The notes under the pieces: model-generated
The model's input: only the letters and a program-made list of their open reading frames with translations
What the model was told of the DNA's origin: nothing
Database searches by the model: none
Assembly: GCF_022846435.1 (NCBI RefSeq)
Contig: NZ_AP025627.1
Location: 3,444,001-3,508,000 of the forward strand
Reading direction: 5' to 3'
DNA length: 64,000 nucleotides
DNA from: Parageobacillus sp. KH3-4
GTDB lineage: Bacteria; Bacillota; Bacilli; Bacillales; Anoxybacillaceae
Part shown: in pieces, positions 1-8,211 of the stretch
Position numbering within the stretch: the stretch's first letter is position 1
How the letters are laid out: every line of letters begins with the position of its first letter
Program-made: the position numbers and the translations under genes

Positions 1-980
1 GCGTAGCGTTCGGCGTCCGCTTTTTTCTTCACTTCGGAATCGTATTGGCGCTCACGCCGCAAAATTTCTTTTTCTTCGAGCTCAATTAACTTTTGCCGCT
101 CGATAATTTTAATTTGCATTTGCTGTTCGGTCACTTCTTGTTTTGCTTTCGCTTCTTCCAAATGATACGCCTGATCGGCGCGCGCTTTCGCTATATCTTG
201 TTCACGGCGGAATTCGGCAAGCTTCAATTGATTGATTTTTTCCGCTTCCGCGATTTCCGTCAAGCGCTCTAGCTCCGCTTTGCGCGCTTCTTTATCCGCT
301 TCCGCGCGCTTAATGCGCGTTTCTTTTTCCGCTTCTGCTGTTGCGATGTCAGCATCGCGTTTCACTTGGGCGATGCGCGGTTTTCCTAACGCATCCAAAT
401 AGCCGTTTTTATCGCGCACATCCTTAATGGTAAACGATACGATGACAAGCCCCATTTTCGCTAAATCTTGCGAAGCAACACGCTGCACTTCTTGAGAAAA
501 CTTGTCGCGGTTTTTATAAATCTCCTCGACGGTCATCGAACCAAGAATGGAGCGAAGATGCCCTTCTAATACTTCCTTCGCTTCATTTTCCATGTCCTGG
601 CGGGTTTTCCCCAAAAATTGCTCCGCTGCTGTAGCGATTTCGCCAATGGAGCTGCCTACTTTGATGATTGCCACTCCGTCTGCCATGACTGGAACGCCTT
701 GTTCCGTGTAAACTTCCGGTGTCTGCACATCAAGTTTAATCGAAAGAAGGCTGAGCGGTTCCGCTTGTTGGAAAATCGGCAGTACAAACGTTCCACCGCC
801 GCGGACGATTTTAATTTTATTTCCAGATTCATCGACATGCACGTTTTTGCTGCCTAAATAACTGCCCGTCACAATCAGCGCTTCGTCCGGCCCAACGGTT
901 CGGTAACGAGTAACAAAAATAGCGATTAGTCCGATAAGAAGCAGCGCAACTACACCGATGACAATTAAAATTGGCGTCAT
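1..980 (-). CDS. floT: Flotillin-like protein FloT (YuaG), 3' end outside window
   Basis: Reading the minus strand from the ATG at 980 gives a short N-terminal membrane hairpin (MTPILIVIGVVALLLIG), then an SPFH/band-7 domain (VRGGGTFVLPIF, later QDLAKMGLVIVSFTIKDV), then a long Ala/Glu/Lys-rich coiled coil (repeated EA, AEAEK, ARADQA patterns) that runs off the window edge at about residue 326. In Bacillus FloT scaffolds membrane microdomains and is made together with the NfeD protein YuaF. Here it directly follows a YuaF-type gene: the upstream stop TAA and this ATG share one base, so translation is probably coupled. Expression is expected from the sigma-W promoter before yuaF. Identification is firm; only the C-terminus is missing. 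Confidence 0.93.
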   Translation of the reverse strand, partial: MTPILIVIGVVALLLIGLIAIFVTRYRTVGPDEALIVTGSYLGSKNVHVDESGNKIKIVRGGGTFVLPIFQQAEPLSLLSIKLDVQTPEVYTEQGVPVMADGVAIIKVGSSIGEIATAAEQFLGKTRQDMENEAKEVLEGHLRSILGSMTVEEIYKNRDKFSQEVQRVASQDLAKMGLVIVSFTIKDVRDKNGYLDALGKPRIAQVKRDADIATAEAEKETRIKRAEADKEARKAELERLTEIAEAEKINQLKLAEFRREQDIAKARADQAYHLEEAKAKQEVTEQQMQIKIIERQKLIELEEKEILRRERQYDSEVKKKADAERY

Positions 981-1546
981 TATGCATATCCCCCTTTGTG
1001 CAATAATGAAATATCATATGGATCGTGCTTCGCCACAATGGCGACGCCGTTTTCCATTTTCACGATAATTACTTCCGCTCCTGAGGCAATTTCTTCGTTG
1101 CCGATGCTTTTTGCCGGTTTTGAAACCGCACCGCTCTTCCGCTGCAGCAAAATCTCGCCGAATCCATTGGGCGGCACAGTTACGACCACTTTCGCGAGTG
1201 AACCTTCCAAGTCCGTCTCCGAATAGTTCAGCGACGTTTCCGCCGAGCGCAGCGGAACAAACACGAAAAAGTGCAAAAGCGATACGACAATGATCGCGAT
1301 CCCCGCGCTGCACAATCCGATAAGCAAGCTCGATAACCCTGTATATCGCTCGAACAAATAACCGGACGCACTTCCGACAGTGAGAAACGACAAAATAAGC
1401 TGCGGACTAAACCACGGATGGTCCGGCATATCAAACACGCCATCGATGATATCGCTTAAAAAAATGTATAATAGCGTCAATCCACCGCTTACAGCAAGCA
1501 CGGCCAAATACACCGTTTCCAACGGATATCCAAACAACCCCCGCAC
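980..1546 (-). CDS. yuaF: NfeD-family membrane protein (YuaF-like)
   Basis: 188 residues. It has an N-terminal hydrophobic segment (about 10-30), further membrane segments around 50-65 and 72-96 (ending LLHFFVFVPL), and a C-terminal beta-rich OB-fold NfeD domain (about 110-188, with VPPNGFGEILLQRKSG). NfeD2 proteins sit in the membrane and partner flotillins. The start is a GTG at 1546, about 20 nt after the predicted sigma-W transcription start. A TTG at 1537 with AAGGTG upstream is an alternative that shortens the protein by three residues. The stop overlaps the floT start by one base, so the two form an operon as in B. subtilis yuaF-yuaG. The symbol is by family and context. Confidence 0.88.
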   Translation of the reverse strand: MRGLFGYPLETVYLAVLAVSGGLTLLYIFLSDIIDGVFDMPDHPWFSPQLILSFLTVGSASGYLFERYTGLSSLLIGLCSAGIAIIVVSLLHFFVFVPLRSAETSLNYSETDLEGSLAKVVVTVPPNGFGEILLQRKSGAVSKPAKSIGNEEIASGAEVIIVKMENGVAIVAKHDPYDISLLHKGGYA

Positions 1547-1574
1547 CTTCTTTCTATTAGCGTCTATTTAATTA

Positions 1575-1600
1575 TACGAATAGCACGTGTTTCTGTTTCA
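1575..1600 (-). promoter_or_regulatory. Sigma-W type promoter of yuaF-floT
   Basis: On the minus strand the site reads TGAAAC (1595-1600), exactly 16 nt, then CGTA (1575-1578). This is the consensus for the cell-envelope stress ECF factor sigma-W. In B. subtilis the yuaF-floT operon is a known sigma-W target, so sequence and context agree. Transcription would start about 20 nt before the GTG of yuaF. Confidence 0.85.
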
Positions 1601-2129
1601 TTCTTTTCAGATAAATATTACATCTTTTCGACATTCCCCTACATATCCCCAAAATAAAGGCACCTCTTTATGTTTATTTAGCTGCTGCTTTCAAAATGCA
1701 CATCTGTTGTTTGTTTATAGCTGTCCTAGACATGCGAAAATCCAAACGGATGACCCTTACTCCCACTAAATCACGCGAAAGCATAAGCAGTCACCGGCGC
1801 TTCAAGAAGCCGCCATCCGTTTCGTCTCACCACCGCTACGATGATAAACAAAAATATGAAACTAGCACTGATATATTGTGGCACAATTGCTATGCTGTGA
1901 TAGAGAAAATGGCTAAAATTCCTTATAGCTTTTCCATTCCATCTCCTATTCCCCATGCTCTAAATAAATTAGGTTGCTATTTTCTTTTGGTGAAAAGCCG
2001 AAATAATTGAGAATGAAAAAATAAAATTTCTCGATTGCCGCTTCCTAATCACCAAGATTGTGTAAGAACCAATAAAACGCTTTTATATTATATTCTGCCA
2101 TCAGATCATACCCCTTTTTCAATAAAATA
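1601..2129. other. Intergenic region with no supported gene
   Basis: Short open frames occur on both strands (for example 1696-2010 plus, 1771-1956 minus). None has a convincing ribosome site or recognisable domain. The minus frame has one hydrophobic stretch (ISASFIFLFIIVAVV) and could be a relic. I see nothing functional here. Confidence 0.5.
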
Positions 2130-2158
2130 TCCCTTCTGAACGAATTGTTCAGAAGGGA
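2130..2158 (-). terminator. Terminator of the HtrA-like protease gene
   Basis: A perfect 12-bp inverted repeat (TCCCTTCTGAAC / GTTCAGAAGGGA) around a 5-nt loop lies 16 nt past the protease stop codon. On the minus strand it is followed by the T-rich ATATTTTATTG. Confidence 0.85.
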
Positions 2159-2173
2159 TAGTTATTTGTTATT

Positions 2174-3385
2174 TTATTGGCTCCGTTCGCTCAGCCGCAG
2201 CGATACGGTTTTCTTGCTTCCATCCCGCCAAAGCTCGATTTGCACACGCTCGCCGATTTTTGTATTTGTATATAAATATTTCCGCAACGCAGCGACGCTA
2301 TCCACTTTTTCTCCATTGATCGCCACAATGACATCTTTCGTCCGAATGCCTGCGTCCGCCGCCGGCGAGAACGGTTCTACCGCCGTGACAGCTGCCCCCG
2401 CAGTCACATCGCTCGGCAATTGCAGCTGTTCTTTTCGCACCGAATCAGAAAGATCAGACACATCAACTAACTGCACACCGAGATACGGGCGTTTGATTTT
2501 TCCGTATTGCATCAGCTGCTCGATGATCGGTTTCACATCTTCGCTCGGAATCGCAAATCCTAACCCTTCCACTCCGTCTTGGGAAATTTTCAAGCTATTA
2601 ATTCCCACCACTTGCCCGGCGCTGTTAATCAACGCGCCGCCGCTGTTTCCCGGGTTAATCGCGGCATCCGTTTGAATCACATTTAGCTCCCATTCCCCTT
2701 CAGAAGTAGAAATAGGCATCGTGCGTTTTCCGCTCACAATTCCTTCTGTCACCGTCCGTGATAAATCTAAACCAAGCGGATTGCCGATCGCTGCGACTTG
2801 CTCCCCGATGCGCAGCTGCGAAGAATCGCCAAAGACAGCTACTTTTTTGACATGGCTGCTAGGAATTTTTAACACCGCCAAATCAGTTAACGGATCGGCG
2901 CCAACGATCTCCGCTTTCACTTTTTTGCCGTCGGCAAGCGACACCTCTACTTTATTCGCCCCTTCAATGACATGGTTGTTCGTCACAATATACGCTATAT
3001 TTCCGTCTTTTTTGAAAATGACTCCCGAACCGGTTCCTGCTTCTTGATCTTGCACACTATCGGAGAAAAAGTCCGCTTGCTTTTGGATATTCACCACACC
3101 GACGACCGCGTCGGTGACATTTTCAATCGCCGCCACCATGCTATTGTTATTAGAAGCGCTTTTTGTCGGCTGGAGAGGAAGCGCTTCTGTCGAAATGTTC
3201 TTCGTTTCTTTTGATTCTTTTGTTGATGAGGAAGTCGAAGGGATCCCCATCATCGGCGCCGCGTATAACGTGAGTCCGCTTCCGATCACCGCGCCGACAA
3301 TTGAAGCGGCAAGCCAAGAAAAGAACCGTCTTTTCTTCGGCGGCTGGTACGATGGCATTGGTTGTTCATATCGCGTCATATTCAT
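2174..3385 (-). CDS. Membrane-anchored HtrA/DegQ-type serine protease with PDZ domain
   Basis: 403 residues from the ATG at 3385 (GGAG 5 nt upstream; a GTG at 3391 is the alternative). A short basic cytoplasmic tail (PPKKRRFF) precedes one transmembrane segment (about 24-46). A trypsin-like domain follows with the catalytic triad visible: His138 in TNNHVIEGA, Asp168 in DPLTDLAVL, Ser248 in NPGNSGGAL. One PDZ domain occupies about 300-400. HtrA proteases degrade or refold damaged exported proteins on the outer face of the membrane. Bacillus has three paralogues (HtrA, HtrB, YyxA); I cannot say which this matches, because neither cssRS nor walRK is adjacent. It has its own terminator and lies beside other envelope-stress genes. 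Confidence 0.92.
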   Translation of the reverse strand: MNMTRYEQPMPSYQPPKKRRFFSWLAASIVGAVIGSGLTLYAAPMMGIPSTSSSTKESKETKNISTEALPLQPTKSASNNNSMVAAIENVTDAVVGVVNIQKQADFFSDSVQDQEAGTGSGVIFKKDGNIAYIVTNNHVIEGANKVEVSLADGKKVKAEIVGADPLTDLAVLKIPSSHVKKVAVFGDSSQLRIGEQVAAIGNPLGLDLSRTVTEGIVSGKRTMPISTSEGEWELNVIQTDAAINPGNSGGALINSAGQVVGINSLKISQDGVEGLGFAIPSEDVKPIIEQLMQYGKIKRPYLGVQLVDVSDLSDSVRKEQLQLPSDVTAGAAVTAVEPFSPAADAGIRTKDVIVAINGEKVDSVAALRKYLYTNTKIGERVQIELWRDGSKKTVSLRLSERSQ

Positions 3386-3440
3386 ATCCACTCCATATCT
3401 CCCCTTTTTTCATTTTTTTACTCTATTGTCGTATGCAACT

Positions 3441-3825
3441 CTATCCCGTTATGCCGCAAGCAGCCGAATGGATAAATAAATCCACTGATACCGTCAATAA
3501 AATCAGCGCAACTGCCGCAATATCAACCGCCCACGAAACATCCCATTTCCAAGTCTTTCCCTTATGCAATCCGCGGATGATGCCAGCTAATGACGCGCGG
3601 TTCCCCGGCATCCCGCCCCTTTTCTACCATCCCTTTGCTTTCAGAAAATCCCCGCACGTTTCCTGATGGTGACGATAGCGCAGAATCTCCACATGGTGGA
3701 ATCAGCACGCGATGTTCGCTTCTTTCTTGTTGGCCAATCAACCAAAGCTCCGTTACTGCCGAAAATAGAAGTAATCAATCCGATCCATAATGCGCTTGCC
3801 TTATTCGCTTCATTCGTTTCACCAT
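3441..3825 (-). pseudogene. Possible decayed small membrane-protein gene
   Basis: An excellent ribosome site (AAAGGAGG) precedes an ATG at 3825 on the minus strand, but the frame stops after 16 codons at a TGA. Reading on past the TGA gives a plausible protein, and near the far end another frame encodes a clear membrane helix (AVDIAAVALILLTVSVDLF) ending at the TAG at 3441. The simplest reading is one gene with a nonsense codon and a frameshift. I do not recognise the family. A functional short peptide plus chance frames is the alternative. Confidence 0.35.
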
Positions 3826-3951
3826 CCGTTCCTCCTTTTGTTTTGCCAAGAAATAGTGTAAAAAGCAAAAGTGAAAATCCGGTGAAAAATCAGCAATTGA
3901 ATTCCGCAAATAGTGTAAAAAAATCGGCAAAAAGCGATTTTGTCTTCCTGT

Positions 3952-3995
3952 GGTTCCAGCTCGCTGTACCGATAATGGAACACTTTACGCAATAA
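3952..3995 (+). promoter_or_regulatory. Shared bipartite element, copy A (upstream of the response regulator)
   Basis: GGTTCCAG at 3952-3959 and TTTACGCAATAA at 3984-3995 are 24 nt apart. The same two blocks recur at 6219-6260. Copy A also contains an inverted repeat GTTCCA/TGGAAC. The element ends 101 nt before the regulator ATG (4097), with a possible -10 (TATGAT, 4048-4053) between. Inference: a binding site for the adjacent response regulator, giving autoregulation. Confidence 0.5.
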
Positions 3996-4096
3996 TTGCG
4001 GCTGGATCTGCTTTTCACATTTTCATTTATTTTTCATGATCATTTGTTATGATGTTTTGTAGAGGGAAGTGGGAGCATAGAAAGGAAGGAAACGCG

Positions 4097-4759
4097 ATGA
4101 AGATTCTTCTCGCCGAAGATGACCTCTATTTAGGAGAATTAATCGTGCATATGTTAAAGAAAAAAGGTGTCGATCAAATCGATTGGGTACAGGAAGGAGA
4201 AGATGCATACGATTATGCGCTCGCCTCGTTCTATGACGTGCTGATTCTCGACTGGATGCTGCCAAACGGGGACGGAGTGGAAATTTGCAAACGGCTGCGG
4301 AAAAACGGCTATACCGGCGCCATTCTCATGTTAACGGCAAAAGATGCCGTCGAAGACCGTGTCGAAGGCTTAGAAGCCGGTGCGGACGATTACCTCGTCA
4401 AGCCGTTTGAAATTGATGAATTAATGGCCCGCCTGAAGGCGCTCGCGCGGCGCACATTCGTCCCGCTTCAAGAAGAAACGGTACGCTTTCATGATTTCGT
4501 CCTTAACCGAACGAGCCATACCCTCTGTCGCGGCGGTGAAGAAATTTTGCTAACCCCGCGCGAATTTCAAGTATTGGACCTTCTTTTGCAAAATAAGGGG
4601 CGCGTCGTGCCGCGCGAAACGATCCTTGACCGCGTCTGGGGATTGGACGCAGATGTTTCGATGAAAACGATTGACGCGACCATTAAATTGCTGCGGAAAA
4701 AACTAAAAGGCGAAGTCATTCAAACGGTGCGTGGGGTGGGATATAAAATTGACAAATAA
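4097..4759 (+). CDS. OmpR/PhoB-family response regulator
   Basis: 220 residues. The ATG at 4097 follows AAGGAAGG; the upstream ATG at 4049 has no ribosome site. The receiver domain (1-115) shows the acidic pair Glu7/Asp8-Asp9, the phosphoacceptor Asp52 (VLILDWMLP), a conserved Thr in LMLTAKDA and Lys in VKPFE. The winged-helix DNA-binding domain (about 125-220) has LTPREFQVLDLLLQNKGRVV and the terminal VRGVGYKID typical of OmpR-type regulators. It overlaps the histidine kinase gene by 11 bases, so the pair is co-translated. The downstream membrane-protein/PspA operon shares its upstream element and is the best candidate target. No specific Bacillus name is justified. Confidence 0.93.
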   Translation: MKILLAEDDLYLGELIVHMLKKKGVDQIDWVQEGEDAYDYALASFYDVLILDWMLPNGDGVEICKRLRKNGYTGAILMLTAKDAVEDRVEGLEAGADDYLVKPFEIDELMARLKALARRTFVPLQEETVRFHDFVLNRTSHTLCRGGEEILLTPREFQVLDLLLQNKGRVVPRETILDRVWGLDADVSMKTIDATIKLLRKKLKGEVIQTVRGVGYKIDK

Positions 4760-6125
4760 ATGGAACGCTTTCTTATTGAAGATAAAAAACACCGATATGT
4801 TTCATCGGACGCAATGGCGCTTGACAGCATTATATAGCGGCATCTTAATGGTGTTTTTGACACTATTTATTGTGATCGTTTGCTTCCTTTTTTATATGAT
4901 TGTTACGAATGACCAAGAACGGCGAATCACAAGCCTCGCCAATCAGGAACAAAAAGCAATTGAGCAATTTTTGCTCAAACAAAGCGATTTCGATTTTATG
5001 GATGAAGAAAACGTCTTGTTTTTAAGCGAAGACCAATTCTTTTTTTATGTCGTCGGCACCAACGGCGAGCTTCTCATGGGCGACGAAGTGAACAAAGGCA
5101 TGCGGCCGTTTCTATTAGAAGCACTGCAAAATTCCGCACTTAACGAAAACGAACTAACCTATATAAAAGTAAATTTTCCTGCTAATATGCATCCATTTGC
5201 CCGTTTTCATTCCCATGAGCTAAAACTGTTGACCACCGCCCGCCCGATTGTCATTCGCGGCCATTTGATCGGCGTGCTATATATCGGCATGGATGTAACT
5301 TCATTTTCAAATGTGTTTCAATGGTTGCTCATTGTGTTGACTGGTCTTGCCGTTTTATTTATCGGCGTCGCTGTGTTGTTAAGCTACTTTATGTCGAAAC
5401 GGGCGCTCGTCCCGATCCAAGAGGCGTATCATCGCCAGCGGCAATTTGTTGCCGACGCCTCCCATGAGCTGCGGACGCCATTAAGCGTTATTTTATCTTC
5501 CGTTGAGGCGCTGGAAATGGAAGAAGAACTAACGAAAAACGAATTCACGCAAAAACTGCTCGATCGGCTCCGGAAAGAAATAAAACGAATGACAAAACTA
5601 ATGAACGATTTATTGACGCTCGCCCGTGCTGATTCCGAACACGCCTCTCTGCAGCTAGTCAAAGAAACGTTTGACTTTCGCCCACATGCGGAGCGAACGC
5701 TACATTTATTGGAAGAATTAGCGTCGAAAAAAAATATTCGCATGCACTTTCATTCTCCTGAGTCGGTCATCATTGCTGCCGACGCCGACAAGCTGACGCA
5801 ACTGTTATATATCTTGCTGGATAATGCGATCAAGTATACCCCAGACGGCGGAGAAGTAACGTTAAGCATTGCCGTCGAACCATTTAAACAGCAGCGAATG
5901 CTCACGATCTCCGTCAAAGACACCGGGATCGGCATTCCTCCTGAATCGCTTGACCGCATTTTCGACCGCTTCTACCGCGTCGATAAAGCGCGTTCGCGCC
6001 AGCAAGGCGGCCATGGGCTCGGTTTGTCCATCGCCAAATGGATCGTCGAGGCTCACGGCGGAACCATTCACGTACAAAGCGAAGTCGGCAAAGGCTCGGA
6101 ATTTATCGTGAAAATCCCTTGCTAA
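4749..6125 (+). CDS. Sensor histidine kinase, partner of the upstream regulator
   Basis: 458 residues. I chose the TTG at 4749, with GGGGTGGG about 9 nt before it; a GTG at 4731 would add six residues without a ribosome site. Two membrane segments (about 26-52 and 187-213) bracket an extracytoplasmic sensor region of about 130 residues. A HisKA domain carries His239 in ADASHELRTP. The ATPase domain has the N box (ILLDNAIKYTPDGG), G1 (VKDTGIGIP), F (DRFYRVDKAR) and G2 (GGHGLGLSIA). It phosphorylates the regulator in response to an unknown signal. The gene ends at a strong terminator, so the downstream stress genes are transcribed separately. Confidence 0.92.
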   Translation: MTNKWNAFLLKIKNTDMFHRTQWRLTALYSGILMVFLTLFIVIVCFLFYMIVTNDQERRITSLANQEQKAIEQFLLKQSDFDFMDEENVLFLSEDQFFFYVVGTNGELLMGDEVNKGMRPFLLEALQNSALNENELTYIKVNFPANMHPFARFHSHELKLLTTARPIVIRGHLIGVLYIGMDVTSFSNVFQWLLIVLTGLAVLFIGVAVLLSYFMSKRALVPIQEAYHRQRQFVADASHELRTPLSVILSSVEALEMEEELTKNEFTQKLLDRLRKEIKRMTKLMNDLLTLARADSEHASLQLVKETFDFRPHAERTLHLLEELASKKNIRMHFHSPESVIIAADADKLTQLLYILLDNAIKYTPDGGEVTLSIAVEPFKQQRMLTISVKDTGIGIPPESLDRIFDRFYRVDKARSRQQGGHGLGLSIAKWIVEAHGGTIHVQSEVGKGSEFIVKIPC

Positions 6126-6156
6126 AATGCTTTCCATTAACGGAAAGCATTTTTTT
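6125..6156 (+). terminator. Terminator of the two-component operon
   Basis: AAATGCTTTCC / GGAAAGCATTT forms an 11-bp perfect stem with a 6-nt loop, followed by a run of T. It starts at the kinase stop codon. Confidence 0.9.
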
Positions 6157-6218
6157 ATGCGTAACTTTTCTAATTAAGCTTTGGAAGCTGTGGAAAAAGA
6201 CAGCGGCTTTTTTCCGGC

Positions 6219-6260
6219 GGTTCCAGTTTACTGAACGAAGAGAAAAATTTTACGCAATAA
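6219..6260 (+). promoter_or_regulatory. Shared bipartite element, copy B (upstream of the membrane-protein/PspA operon)
   Basis: GGTTCCAG (6219-6226) and TTTACGCAATAA (6249-6260) repeat the blocks of copy A with 22 nt between them. The element ends 104 nt before the ATG at 6365, nearly the same distance as in copy A. A local inverted repeat CAGT-TT-ACTG overlaps the first block. A candidate -10 is TACAAT at 6307-6312. Inference: the operon is controlled by the neighbouring response regulator. Confidence 0.5.
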
Positions 6261-6364
6261 GTAGAACATGTCCTTCCTTTTTCACCTAATTTTCTCTTTT
6301 CTTTTTTACAATGCAAACTGAAAACGCTATGTTGCTTCCAACGAGAAAGGAGGTGGAAACGTGT

Positions 6365-6853
6365 ATGAAAAAGCGAACGGTCGCCATCCTCGCTCTTGCC
6401 ATCATCGCCATATATGGAGCGATGCGCATCGGTCGTCTTGCGTGGGAATACAATATGCCGATGGCATACATGCCTCGCCACTACGGGCCGTTTGCGCCTC
6501 ATCACCATTTTGTGTTCCATTATGGGCCCGGATTCGGGTTTTGGGAATTCGGCGGTTGGATCACTATCGGGATGTTTTCCCTTCTTTTCCAATTAGGGCT
6601 TTTGATCATAGGTTGGCTGTTATGGAAAACGAGTGGGCCGTTTAAATGGCTGGGACTTGCCATTATCGTATGGGGCATGATCGCATTATTGCCAAAATGG
6701 CTGCTAATCCCGCTTGCGTTCATCGCCATCTATTCGCTTTACAAGAAACAAGAACAAAAGGCCAGACCGATGGCAACATGGCCAACACCAACCATACAAA
6801 AACGAGATTTTTTAGATGAATGGGAAAAAACGATCAAGAAGGAGGAACAATGA
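6365..6853 (+). CDS. Small polytopic membrane protein co-transcribed with PspA
   Basis: 162 residues from the ATG at 6365, with AAAGGAGGTG 9 nt upstream (the longer frame from 6311 lacks a ribosome site). One N-terminal helix (about 5-22) is followed by a His/Pro/Phe-rich loop (HYGPFAPHHHFVFHYGPGFGFW) and three more hydrophobic segments (about 64-87, 93-110, 112-126), then a charged cytoplasmic tail. I do not recognise a named family. Its stop TGA overlaps the PspA start by one base. Small membrane proteins that recruit PspA proteins are known (LiaI with LiaH in Bacillus), and a comparable anchoring role is the natural inference. The histidine cluster could bind metal; that is speculation. 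Confidence 0.8.
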   Translation: MKKRTVAILALAIIAIYGAMRIGRLAWEYNMPMAYMPRHYGPFAPHHHFVFHYGPGFGFWEFGGWITIGMFSLLFQLGLLIIGWLLWKTSGPFKWLGLAIIVWGMIALLPKWLLIPLAFIAIYSLYKKQEQKARPMATWPTPTIQKRDFLDEWEKTIKKEEQ

Positions 6854-7509
6854 TGGGGTTATTCCGTCGCGTCAAAACGATAATACTGGCTAATTTGCAC
6901 GAACTTGTCGATCAATGGGAAGATCCTATTGCCTTAACGAAACAGTATTTACGCGAACTGCAAGAACAAATCGAAACGGCGCAGCGCTCCATCGCCCAAC
7001 AAATGGCGCTGGAACAACGTTATGAATCGCTGATTGCGCATGTAAAAACAATGATCGAAAAACGGACGCACCAAGCGAAACTAGCATTGGAGCGAAACGA
7101 AGAAGCCATCGCAAAACTTGCGTTACGGGACAAGCTCATGTATGAGAAAAAACTTTCCGCTTACCAGCAACAATATGAAACGATCCAAGAAAAAACAGCC
7201 TATATGACCGAACAGTTAAACAAACTTTGCGAAAAATACGAAGAGCTTTCCGCAAAACAATGGGAGCTCCACGCGCGCGCAAACGCCGCAAAAACATTGA
7301 AAAACATCAACGCGGCGCTCGCGTCTTTCCATCCTGAACAGGCGCTTCGCGGCTTCACACGCATGGAAGAACGCGTCTTCGCCTTAGAAGCTGAAGCAAA
7401 CGCAAGCCGCCGCTTCCTTGAGTCCACGCACGCGTTTCCTCCGTCCATTGACGAAGAAGTCGAAACCGAACTGGCCAAATGGAAAGAAGCGCAAGCAAAA
7501 AACGCGTAA
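6853..7509 (+). CDS. PspA/IM30 (LiaH-like) membrane stress protein
   Basis: 218 residues, almost wholly coiled coil. The start is the ATG at 6853, 7 nt after GGAGG (an ATG at 6850 is also in frame). The N-terminus MGLFRRVKTIILANLHELVDQ matches the amphipathic membrane-binding helix of PspA proteins, and the next part (EDPIALTKQYLRELQEQI) is the standard family opening. PspA/LiaH proteins form large rings or scaffolds on the inner face of the membrane and protect it when envelope integrity fails. One-base overlap with the upstream membrane-protein gene shows coupling. With the adjacent two-component system it resembles a Lia-type response module, though the regulator and kinase are of the OmpR class rather than LiaRS. 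Confidence 0.9.
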   Translation: MGLFRRVKTIILANLHELVDQWEDPIALTKQYLRELQEQIETAQRSIAQQMALEQRYESLIAHVKTMIEKRTHQAKLALERNEEAIAKLALRDKLMYEKKLSAYQQQYETIQEKTAYMTEQLNKLCEKYEELSAKQWELHARANAAKTLKNINAALASFHPEQALRGFTRMEERVFALEAEANASRRFLESTHAFPPSIDEEVETELAKWKEAQAKNA

Positions 7510-7530
7510 TCCCCCCTTTTTATATAGATG

Positions 7531-7580
7531 AGTGGCTGATCCCTTAAAACAGTTTATATTCCTTTTGGGGTCAGTCACTT
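7531..7580. terminator. Possible bidirectional terminator
   Basis: AGTGGCTGA-CCC and GGG-TCAGTCACT can pair with one G-T wobble across a loop of about 25 nt, between the convergent pspA-like and IIA genes. The T tract is poor. Confidence 0.4.
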
Positions 7581-7688
7581 CTTCATGTTCACAGCATACC
7601 TAGATCGTACCTTCCAAAGCTGTGCTTGACCGTAGATCTATTATCGAAAACCTATTTTCGCTCAGTAATGTGCATAAAAATGAGATGT

Positions 7689-8195
7689 TCAAGCCATTTT
7701 TACACTGCATTTCATGATGACATCCCCTCTTGTGACTGCATTATTCTTTTCGACGTATTCTAAATCTCCTACTTTATCAAACATATTGGTAATAACAATC
7801 GGGGTTACGATTTCTTTATGTTTTTGCTCTAAATAGTCAAGATCTACATTCAGCAAAGGATCTCCCACTTTCACTGTTTCCCCAACATTTACCTCAACTT
7901 CAAACCCTTCTCCATTTAACTCTACAGTTTCTAACCCAATATGGATAAGTATTTCTAATCCTTCTTCTGAAACAAGACCGACTGCATGCTTCGTAGGAAA
8001 AATTTGCACAACCTTTCCGTTAATAGGGGAAACTACTTTTCCGTTCTTCGGAATAATCGCTAAACCGTCTCCCATCATTTTTTGGGCGAATACAGGGTCA
8101 GGAACTTCTTCTAGCGGTATTGCTTCCCCATCAAGCGGGGAGTATATTTCCACTACTCTAGTTTCTATTTTTTTACTAAACAATTTTTTTAGCAT
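7689..8195 (-). CDS. PTS glucose-family IIA protein of the maltose operon
   Basis: 168 residues from the ATG at 8195 (MLKKLFSKK, with GGGTGAAG upstream); an ATG at 8207 would add four residues. It is a complete EIIA-Glc/Crr domain: the two active-site histidines are His70 (FPTKHAVGL) and His85 (EILIHIGLETV, phosphoacceptor), with the usual ELNGEGF loop. It accepts phosphate from HPr and passes it to a IIB domain. The IICB protein encoded four genes upstream has no IIA domain, so this protein is its likely partner. It is last in the operon. In B. subtilis the maltose IICB is thought to borrow IIA from other permeases, so a dedicated copy is a variation. Confidence 0.9.
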   Translation of the reverse strand: MLKKLFSKKIETRVVEIYSPLDGEAIPLEEVPDPVFAQKMMGDGLAIIPKNGKVVSPINGKVVQIFPTKHAVGLVSEEGLEILIHIGLETVELNGEGFEVEVNVGETVKVGDPLLNVDLDYLEQKHKEIVTPIVITNMFDKVGDLEYVEKNNAVTRGDVIMKCSVKMA

Positions 8196-8211
8196 CTCTT
8201 CACCCATCTTT

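Noticed and set aside
1696-2010. 104-codon plus-strand open frame between yuaF and the protease gene
   Set aside because: No ribosome site, no domain, and composition unlike neighbouring proteins.
3849-3922. Direct repeat AATAGTGTAAAAA (two copies) before the response regulator
   Set aside because: AT-rich and without a counterpart at the second operon; the GGTTCCAG/TTTACGCAATAA pair is a better candidate.
6170-6592. 140-codon minus-strand frame opposite the PspA-partner gene
   Set aside because: It lies opposite a gene with a strong ribosome site and membrane helices, and has no own ribosome site or domain.
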